Below are positions 57,868 through 64,000 of a DNA stretch of 64,000 bases, piece by piece. A model generated the notes under the pieces. It searched no databases, was not told the DNA's origin, and saw only the letters and a list, made by a program, of their open reading frames with translations. Origin of the DNA: Lysinibacillus cavernae (lineage in GTDB: Bacteria; Bacillota; Bacilli; Bacillales_A; Planococcaceae); the NCBI RefSeq assembly GCF_009724685.1, contig NZ_WMEF01000001.1:124001-188000 (forward strand). Direction: 5' to 3'. The stretch's first letter is position 1, and every line of letters starts with the position of its first letter. The translations under genes and the position numbers were made by a program.

Positions 57868-59391
57868 TTAATTATGACTGTTTGGTAAAAATGTTAAAAT
57901 TTCATCAATATACTTCGATAAAGTGGATACAGATACTCCATATTGCTGGGCTATTTCCTTTTTTGTTACTTTAAGCATCTGGGAAGACCTGAATAAATAA
58001 TCATTTGCCCCTGCAATCGCTGTGGGATTTGTAAAACGATAGTTTTGTATCAAAGCTTGTTCGCATAATACAAACCACATTTGAAACATCGGTACAATGA
58101 GTGATGATAGCTTTCCATACTGCTCTAATAAAATTTCCGACACATTGACAGCTCGTAAAAAGCTTGCTTCTACTTTGTTTTTCTTATCAAATTCATGGCC
58201 CAGTGCATAAGCTAAAAACAATTTTTCGAAAGTGCCTAATTGTTCAATATCAACCAATTTGGGATGGGCAATAATTTCTTGCTTATGCGCAGTACCTTTC
58301 AATAAAAACAAACCAAAAATGCGTTCACTTGTATAGTTGCTTTCTAATTTTTCAATTATAAAATCACGATCATGTTCCAAAGAGTCTAGCTCAAATTCAT
58401 TTTCTTGTTGGCGCCAAGGCTCGAAGCCCTCTTTATCTGGATCTAGCTCCAAAAGCTGATCCCATGCACTTTTCGATATCTCCTTATGTCCTGAGAAATA
58501 GGCCGCATGTGACAACCAAAAGTAGAACCCTGCATCTCCAGCGTAGCCTCTCTTTTGCATACTACGCAACCATTTATAGGCTAAATCGTATTGGCCTATT
58601 AAGGCTAATGTAGCACCTAGCTTATAACGATGCTCCCATGTATATGGCTGAATTTTAACAAGTACATTTAAAAGTCCTTGTAAATCCTCTTCATTCTTTT
58701 CATAATACGCAATCACCGTTAAATTACATAGCGCATGTAGGTTTCCCTTATTTTCACGTAGCACTGTATGTAAGAGAGCCTTCGCCTGTTCTTCTTCTCC
58801 AACATAAAAATAAGCGAGCGCTAAATTATTATAGGCTGACCAAAATGCTGGGCGATCTTCAATTAAATCTTCTAGAATAGTAATAGCTTCCGGAAAATCC
58901 CCCTTTTCCATACAACGACGAGCTTGCTCCTGACGATACAAATCCTCTCCAGATCCCTCAGGTTCTTCAAAATCATCCTGCTCGAAAGCGACAAATTCTA
59001 ATATTTCTGCTGCTTCATCTGCATAAGCACCATCTGGCTCTAGCTGCAAATATTCTTCAGCAAAGCGTTTAGCATCATGCATGATACCCACACACCCTGA
59101 TACTTCTGCCATATAAAAAATGATTTCCGGATTATCTGGATCAATTTGATAAGCACGACGAAGCAGGTCATACGCTTCTTCAAAACGTTGACCTTCTAAT
59201 TCTACTATGGCAAGCTGCAAGATAATCATTGGATCATCGGGACTTAAATCTACAGCACGCTGTAAATATTTATAGGCTTTATTCATTTGTCCACTGTTCA
59301 TTGCTTGAATTGATTTTTTATAATAATAGTCGCCTGTTGGAATGAACGACACTATATTCGATTGATTCTCACTTTGACGTTTCTTTTCCAA
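57868..59391 (-). CDS. TPR repeat protein with C-terminal HTH (YvcD-like)
   Basis: A 507-residue cytoplasmic protein. Several tetratricopeptide repeats are visible at about 15-110 and 165-245 (AYKYLQRAVDLSPDDP, AYDLLRRAYQIDPDNP, AYNNLALAYFYVGEEEQ). The last 40 residues look like a helix-turn-helix (VTKKEIAQQYGVSVSTLSKYIDE). The acidic segment near 125-145 is low complexity. It is between hisI and trxB as in Bacillus. Function is unknown; the HTH suggests regulation. Confidence 0.85.
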   Translation of the reverse strand: MEKKRQSENQSNIVSFIPTGDYYYKKSIQAMNSGQMNKAYKYLQRAVDLSPDDPMIILQLAIVELEGQRFEEAYDLLRRAYQIDPDNPEIIFYMAEVSGCVGIMHDAKRFAEEYLQLEPDGAYADEAAEILEFVAFEQDDFEEPEGSGEDLYRQEQARRCMEKGDFPEAITILEDLIEDRPAFWSAYNNLALAYFYVGEEEQAKALLHTVLRENKGNLHALCNLTVIAYYEKNEEDLQGLLNVLVKIQPYTWEHRYKLGATLALIGQYDLAYKWLRSMQKRGYAGDAGFYFWLSHAAYFSGHKEISKSAWDQLLELDPDKEGFEPWRQQENEFELDSLEHDRDFIIEKLESNYTSERIFGLFLLKGTAHKQEIIAHPKLVDIEQLGTFEKLFLAYALGHEFDKKNKVEASFLRAVNVSEILLEQYGKLSSLIVPMFQMWFVLCEQALIQNYRFTNPTAIAGANDYLFRSSQMLKVTKKEIAQQYGVSVSTLSKYIDEILTFLPNSHN

Positions 59392-59413
59392 TATATTTCC
59401 TCCGAAACAAGAA

Positions 59414-59440
59414 ATAAGGAACGCATTTTACGTTCCTTTA
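59414..59440 (-). terminator. his operon terminator
   Basis: AAGGAACG pairs with CGTTCCTT around a short loop directly after hisI, followed by TTATTTCTTGTTT on the minus strand. Confidence 0.82.
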
Positions 59441-59481
59441 CACAGTAATCCCTATTATACCATACAATCAATAATATGCTG

Positions 59482-60099
59482 TTATTTCTCCTCGTGACGT
59501 TTTTCCAACACATGCAGGACATCATAAATACTTACTTTCTGTTCTTGTAGTAACACTAGGAGGTGATAAATTAAATCCGCTACTTCCCATTTCACTTCTT
59601 CTGCATCGCGATTTTTTGCACCAATGACAACCTCTGTTGCTTCTTCACCAACCTTTTTACAGATTTTATCGATGCCCTTATCAAATAAATATGTAGTATA
59701 TGCTCCTTCTGGCATTTCCTGCTCTCGCTTTTTAATAACATCGACAAGTTTAGCAATTATATCCACAGAGCCAACTTTAGCATTTTGTTGAATAACCTCC
59801 GTAAAACAAGAAGTTGTACCATTATGACAAGCGGGTCCAGCAGGTAGAACTTCTACAACTAATGCATCTTGATCGCAGTCCGCTTTTATCGATATTACTT
59901 TTTGGGTATGACCACTTGTTGCTCCTTTATGCCAAAGTTCTTGACGTGAACGAGAATAAAACCAAGTTTCTCCTGATTCAATTGTTTTAGCTAATGACTC
60001 TTTATTCATGTAAGCCACTGTCAGCACTTCTTTAGTATTGGCATCTTGTACAACAGCTGTAACAAGACCTCTCTCATCAAATTGAATATTCTCGATCAT
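59482..60099 (-). CDS. hisI: Bifunctional phosphoribosyl-AMP cyclohydrolase/phosphoribosyl-ATP pyrophosphatase
   Basis: A 205-residue fusion (HisIE) catalysing steps 2 and 3 of histidine synthesis. The cyclohydrolase half is about 1-115 with [16 protein letters not shown] and the metal Cys in DCDQDA and PACH. The pyrophosphatase half is about 115-203 with [16 protein letters not shown] and [11 protein letters not shown]. The start overlaps the hisF stop. Last his gene. Confidence 0.97.
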   Translation of the reverse strand: MIENIQFDERGLVTAVVQDANTKEVLTVAYMNKESLAKTIESGETWFYSRSRQELWHKGATSGHTQKVISIKADCDQDALVVEVLPAGPACHNGTTSCFTEVIQQNAKVGSVDIIAKLVDVIKKREQEMPEGAYTTYLFDKGIDKICKKVGEEATEVVIGAKNRDAEEVKWEVADLIYHLLVLLQEQKVSIYDVLHVLEKRHEEK

Positions 60100-60857
60100 C
60101 TAACCGCCACTCCTTTTTCACGTAAGTATTCTTTTACTTGCGCTACGCTCGTTTCTTTGTAATGGAAGATAGAGGCTGCAAGTGCAGCATCTGCATCTAC
60201 CTCTTCTGCTAATACTTCGTAAAAATGTTCGGCATGCCCCGCTCCACCACTAGCAATAACAGGGATTGTCACGGCCTCTCGTACCGCCTTTGTTAACGCC
60301 AAATCAAAGCCAGATTTTTCTCCGTCTTGATTCATACTTGTTAATAAAATTTCACCAGCCCCTAAACGCACAGCCTCCTTTGCCCAATCAACGGCTGACC
60401 AAGTAGTTTTGTTGCGTCCACCATGTGTATAAACCATCCATGTCCCATCCTCTTCACTATAGCGAGCATCAATTGCAACAACGATACATTGTGTACCAAA
60501 GAATTCAGAGCCTTCTTGAATAAGCGCTGGTCGCTCTAAAGCCGAGGTATTCACTGATACTTTATCAGCACCCGCACGTAAAATTCGTTTCATATCATCC
60601 AACGTACGAATCCCTCCACCCACTGTAAAGGGAATTGCAAGCGTAGAAGCTGTTTGGCGAACAACATCTACCATCGTTTCACGACCTTCATGTGAAGCAG
60701 AAATATCTAAAAACACAAGCTCATCTGCTCCTTGCTCATCATAGAACTTCGCAAGTTCTACTGGATCGCCCGCATCACGAATGGCTACAAATTGTATACC
60801 TTTTACAACGCGTCCCTCCTTCACATCAAGACATGGGATAATACGTTTTGTTAGCAT
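60096..60857 (-). CDS. hisF: Imidazole glycerol phosphate synthase subunit HisF
   Basis: A 253-residue TIM barrel cyclase. The catalytic Asp is in [14 protein letters not shown] and the phosphate-binding segment is [13 protein letters not shown] and [11 protein letters not shown]. With HisH it forms imidazole glycerol phosphate and AICAR. The ATG at 60857 overlaps the end of hisH directly. Normally hisA lies between them; it is missing here. Confidence 0.97.
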   Translation of the reverse strand: MLTKRIIPCLDVKEGRVVKGIQFVAIRDAGDPVELAKFYDEQGADELVFLDISASHEGRETMVDVVRQTASTLAIPFTVGGGIRTLDDMKRILRAGADKVSVNTSALERPALIQEGSEFFGTQCIVVAIDARYSEEDGTWMVYTHGGRNKTTWSAVDWAKEAVRLGAGEILLTSMNQDGEKSGFDLALTKAVREAVTIPVIASGGAGHAEHFYEVLAEEVDADAALAASIFHYKETSVAQVKEYLREKGVAVR

Positions 60858-61483
60858 GCCTTCACACCTTTCAGCCATTGCTCTAATAAATAAACACCCA
60901 ATTCTCCCGATTTTTCAGGGTGAAATTGCATGCCTGTCACGGAACCATTCGACACAATACCTGGAACTTTAATGCCATAATAGTCTGCATAGGCAACAAG
61001 CTCCGAATCTTCTACATCTGTTGCATAAAATGAATGGACAAAATAGACATGCTTCGCTGATGCTCCATTCTTTAACCATGTAGGGCGATGCATCATAATC
61101 AGTTCGTTCCATCCCATATGTGGCACTCGATATGATTGACCTTCGTTCATACCGCTAAAGCGTTTAATACGCCCCTTGAAAAAACCTAATCCTTTTGTTG
61201 GTGTTACTTCATCACTTTGCTCAAATAATAGTTGCATTCCTAGACAAATTCCTAATAGAGGGCGATTTTCGCTCTGCGCTTTTTGTAAATAACAATCTAA
61301 TTTTTTTTCTGCTAAACGTTTTCTGGCATCAGGGAATGCACCAACACCTGGTAATAAAAGTGCATCTGTAGCATCTAACACCTGTTCATGAGCCGTCACT
61401 ACGACCTCACAGCCCAGTCGTTTTAATGCCTGTTCCACACTAAATAAATTGCCCATACCATAATCAATGACACCTATTTTCAC
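60851..61483 (-). CDS. hisH: Imidazole glycerol phosphate synthase subunit HisH
   Basis: A 210-residue class I glutamine amidotransferase. The catalytic Cys is in [12 protein letters not shown] and the His-Glu pair in [12 protein letters not shown]. It supplies ammonia to HisF. It overlaps hisB at its start and hisF at its end, so the genes are translationally coupled. Confidence 0.97.
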   Translation of the reverse strand: MKIGVIDYGMGNLFSVEQALKRLGCEVVVTAHEQVLDATDALLLPGVGAFPDARKRLAEKKLDCYLQKAQSENRPLLGICLGMQLLFEQSDEVTPTKGLGFFKGRIKRFSGMNEGQSYRVPHMGWNELIMMHRPTWLKNGASAKHVYFVHSFYATDVEDSELVAYADYYGIKVPGIVSNGSVTGMQFHPEKSGELGVYLLEQWLKGVKAC

Positions 61484-62079
61484 GTTAACAGCCCCTTAGT
61501 CGATGGTACTCCTTTAACACGTGGGTCAATTTCCACTGCAGCATCAATTGCACGTGCCAATGCTTTGAAAATTGCCTCAATAATATGATGTGTATTCTGT
61601 CCATAAGGTACAATTACATGAACATTCATCCGTGCTTCAAGCGCAAATTTCCATAAAAATTCATGTACTAATTCTGTATCAAAAGTTCCTACTTTTTCTT
61701 TTAATTCTGGCACACGATACTCTAGATGCGGACGATTCGAGCAATCTACAACCACCTGTGCTAGTGCGTCATCCATAGGCACAAATGCTGTACCGTAGCG
61801 TTTAATGCCCTTTTTATCACCAAGCGCTTCTCGAATAGCCTGTCCTAAGACGATGCCAAGATCCTCTGTTGTATGATGATCGTCGATATAGGTATCACCA
61901 TTCGCTTGTATCGTCCCATTAAATAAGCCATGCTTGATAAATAAATCGAGCATATGATCCATAAAGCCCACGCCTGTTTGGATATCAGCTTTGCCTTCAC
62001 CATCTAAATCAATCGCAACTGAAATTTGCGTTTCATTTGTTGTACGCTCCACTTTTGCATATCGTTTCTTCTCTGTCAT
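61480..62079 (-). CDS. hisB: Imidazoleglycerol-phosphate dehydratase
   Basis: A 199-residue monofunctional dehydratase (no phosphatase domain). The manganese-binding motifs are YIDDHHTTEDLGI and QNTHHIIEAIFKALARA. The ATG at 62079 has GGGAG upstream and starts inside the end of hisD's downstream spacer, so the longer frame is not used. It lies between hisD and hisH. Confidence 0.97.
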   Translation of the reverse strand: MTEKKRYAKVERTTNETQISVAIDLDGEGKADIQTGVGFMDHMLDLFIKHGLFNGTIQANGDTYIDDHHTTEDLGIVLGQAIREALGDKKGIKRYGTAFVPMDDALAQVVVDCSNRPHLEYRVPELKEKVGTFDTELVHEFLWKFALEARMNVHVIVPYGQNTHHIIEAIFKALARAIDAAVEIDPRVKGVPSTKGLLT

Positions 62080-62083
62080 TGTT

Positions 62084-63355
62084 CTATTTCTCCCATCCAC
62101 GAGATTCCACTGCACGTGCATGGCCCTCTAAACCTTCCATCCTTGCTAAACGTGCAATTTTTGGTGCATTGTCTTTCCAAGTTTTTTCACTGTAATAAAC
62201 AATACTTGATTTTTTCATAAAATCATCTACATTTAAGCCACTTGCAAAACGCGCTGTGCTATTGGTTGGTAACACATGATTCGTCCCTGCAAAATAATCA
62301 CCAACAGGCTCTGAACTATACCTACCAATAAAAATACTACCAGCATGTCTTATTTGGTCAGTTATAGCCACCGCATCTTCTGTAATAATTTCTAAATGCT
62401 CAGGTGCTAATGTATTAATCGCTTCTACTGCGTCTAACAACGTATCAGCTACATAAATAGTCCCAAAATTCTCTATAGAAGCACGTGCCACTTCTTGACG
62501 AGGTAAGTTCACCAACTGCTTCTCTACTTCCTCGGCTACTTTTTTGGCTAAATGCTCTGAGGTCGTAACAAGTATGGCACAGGCCAATCGATCATGCTCT
62601 GCTTGTGATAAAAGATCGGCAGCGATTTCATCAGGATATGCTGTGTCATCAGCCAGTACAGCTATCTCACTAGGTCCCGCAATCATATCAATCGCTACTT
62701 CGCCAAATACCTCACGTTTAGCAAGAGCCACAAAAATATTTCCTGGACCTGTAATTTTATCGACTGGGGCAATTGTTTCTGTGCCGTATGCAAGGGCAGC
62801 AATCGCTTGTGCTCCACCCACCTTATAAATTTCATCAACCCCTAAAAGATGAGCTGCCACAAGTACTCCTGCTGGTAGTTTTCCATTCTGACCTGCTGGA
62901 GAAGTAATAACAATGCGCCTCACTCCTGCTACCTGCGCTGGAATGACATTCATTAACACAGATGAAGGATATGCTGCTGTTCCCCCTGGAACGTACAATC
63001 CAACTGAATCTAGAGCTATCACTCGTTGACCTAACCAAGAACCGTCACCCAACTCTAGGCGATAACCTGAACGTATCTGTTGTTCGTGATAAAGACGAAT
63101 ATTTTTGGCCGCTTCTTCCAAATCTTTATAGAGTTGTCGATCAAGAGCATTTACCGCTTCTTGCATTTCGGCCTTTGTGACACGCAAATTTTCAGGTACA
63201 TAGCCATCCCATCTTTCCGTGTAGGCACGTAAAGCTGTATCTCCCTGTGCCTTAACATCCGATAGCACTTGCCGCACTACTTTTAACTGTTCCTCATTTC
63301 CCCCCTCAAGTGGTCTTTTTAAGGAAATGCCTTTTGTAAGCTTTGTTATTTTCAT
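62084..63355 (-). CDS. hisD: Histidinol dehydrogenase
   Basis: A 423-residue NAD- and zinc-dependent enzyme catalysing the last two steps of histidine synthesis. Motifs: LYVPGGTAAYPSSVLMN, DKITGPGNIFVALAKR, DMIAGPSEIAVLAD and SEPVGDYFAGTNHVLPT. Length is typical. It begins 40 bases after hisG and is followed by hisB. Confidence 0.97.
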   Translation of the reverse strand: MKITKLTKGISLKRPLEGGNEEQLKVVRQVLSDVKAQGDTALRAYTERWDGYVPENLRVTKAEMQEAVNALDRQLYKDLEEAAKNIRLYHEQQIRSGYRLELGDGSWLGQRVIALDSVGLYVPGGTAAYPSSVLMNVIPAQVAGVRRIVITSPAGQNGKLPAGVLVAAHLLGVDEIYKVGGAQAIAALAYGTETIAPVDKITGPGNIFVALAKREVFGEVAIDMIAGPSEIAVLADDTAYPDEIAADLLSQAEHDRLACAILVTTSEHLAKKVAEEVEKQLVNLPRQEVARASIENFGTIYVADTLLDAVEAINTLAPEHLEIITEDAVAITDQIRHAGSIFIGRYSSEPVGDYFAGTNHVLPTNSTARFASGLNVDDFMKKSSIVYYSEKTWKDNAPKIARLARMEGLEGHARAVESRGWEK

Positions 63356-63395
63356 AGGATTAATCCCCTTTAGTCTTTCATATGTAGCTATACGA

Positions 63396-64000
63396 TTACT
63401 TTTTGTGCAGATTCACACATTTCTTTAAACGCTTCACAAGGTCAATAATACGATCACCCTTCATACGATAACTTACAGGGTTTGCAATTAATCGAGAAGA
63501 AACATCCGTAATAAATTCATACTCTACTAAACCATTCTCTTTTAATGTACGTCCTGTAGAAACAATATCGACAATCCGATCAGCCAAGCCAATCATTGGT
63601 GCTAATTCAATAGATCCATTAAGCTCAATAATTTCAACTTGCTCACCAATACCTTTGTAGTACTTCATTGCGATATTCGGATATTTCGTGGCAATTCTAG
63701 GGGCAATTTCATTCATCGTAGTATTAGGTAAGCCTGCTGATGCGATATAGCAATGACTAATTTTCAAATCAAGTAATTCATGCACCTCTCGCTGTTGCTC
63801 TAACAAGACATCCTTCCCAGCAATCCCAATATCAGCAACACCATGTTCAACATAGACAGGAACATCCATTGGCTTTGATAAAATAAAGCGAATTTTTTCT
63901 TCTGGTATTTCAATCATTAATTTACGCGACATTTCTACTTCTTCTGGTAAATTAAAGCCCGCCTCTAACAGCATTTGATATGCCTCTTCAAAGATTCGTC
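63396..64000 (-). CDS. hisG: ATP phosphoribosyltransferase, catalytic subunit (partial)
   Basis: The first enzyme of histidine synthesis, cut by the window edge. The frame stays open to the last base and reads [15 protein letters not shown] at its start, so only about 10 N-terminal residues are missing. The apparent ATG at 63974 is internal. Motifs [20 protein letters not shown] and [16 protein letters not shown] are present. The C-terminal regulatory domain is absent, so this is the short form that needs HisZ, probably encoded upstream. Confidence 0.95.
   Translation of the reverse strand, partial: RIFEEAYQMLLEAGFNLPEEVEMSRKLMIEIPEEKIRFILSKPMDVPVYVEHGVADIGIAGKDVLLEQQREVHELLDLKISHCYIASAGLPNTTMNEIAPRIATKYPNIAMKYYKGIGEQVEIIELNGSIELAPMIGLADRIVDIVSTGRTLKENGLVEYEFITDVSSRLIANPVSYRMKGDRIIDLVKRLKKCVNLHKK

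Overview
The window reads as chromosome of a low-GC, spore-forming Bacillales bacterium close to Lysinibacillus. This is inferred from gene content and order: the cggR-gapA-pgk-tpiA-gpmI-eno operon, the rapZ-glmR-whiA-crh cluster beside clpP, the secG-est-rnr-smpB-ssrA block, dltXABCD, a CotF-type spore coat gene and a short-form hisG. No 16S gene is present, so the genus is an inference.

Layout. 1-4300: an M20 amidohydrolase and a YfcC-type carrier, divergent from a LysR regulator. 4551-20790: a roughly 16 kb AT-rich integrative island in the 3' end of ssrA (tmRNA), bounded by a 23-bp direct repeat with one mismatch. Its right part is a mobile core: tyrosine integrase, excisionase-like HTH, SF3 helicase, RadC-like protein and an XRE repressor with palindromic operators. 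Its left part is cargo: a TTG-started C5 cytosine methylase with its own HTH, a LlaMI/MutH-like restriction enzyme, an HNH endonuclease, an AlkA-like glycosylase, a MazG-like pyrophosphohydrolase, a 512-residue protein with helix-hairpin-helix and Fe-S-like features, and a membrane protein ending in a HEPN-like motif. 20769-25800: ssrA, smpB, rnr, carboxylesterase, secG. 26000-33630: a transglutaminase-like lipoprotein, a Pho-boxed alkaline phosphatase and dltXABCD, including the 45-codon dltX. 33700-42080: a GNAT acetyltransferase and the glycolytic cluster. 42140-50460: small proteins, an S9 peptidase with an SLH-like N-terminus, TPM and LemA proteins, a spore coat protein and an amino-acid ABC transporter. 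50964-60000: tRNA-Arg(CCG), clpP, crh, whiA, glmR, rapZ, a NUDIX hydrolase, trxB and a TPR protein. 59482-64000: his genes I, F, H, B, D and a partial G, with no hisA between hisH and hisF.

The most unusual signal is a family of about 555-594 bp non-coding structured elements. Two copies lie at 45456-46010 and 51977-52570. Each sits between two copies of the local transcription terminator hairpin, and the hairpin differs between the two loci. This looks like insertion into a terminator with duplication of the whole hairpin. The second focus is the ssrA island, where restriction-modification genes sit with base-excision-repair-like and HEPN-like genes.

All calls come from reading the sequence and the conceptual translations. 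No database search was run. Start codons were adjusted where a Shine-Dalgarno sequence clearly favoured another start, including several TTG starts.
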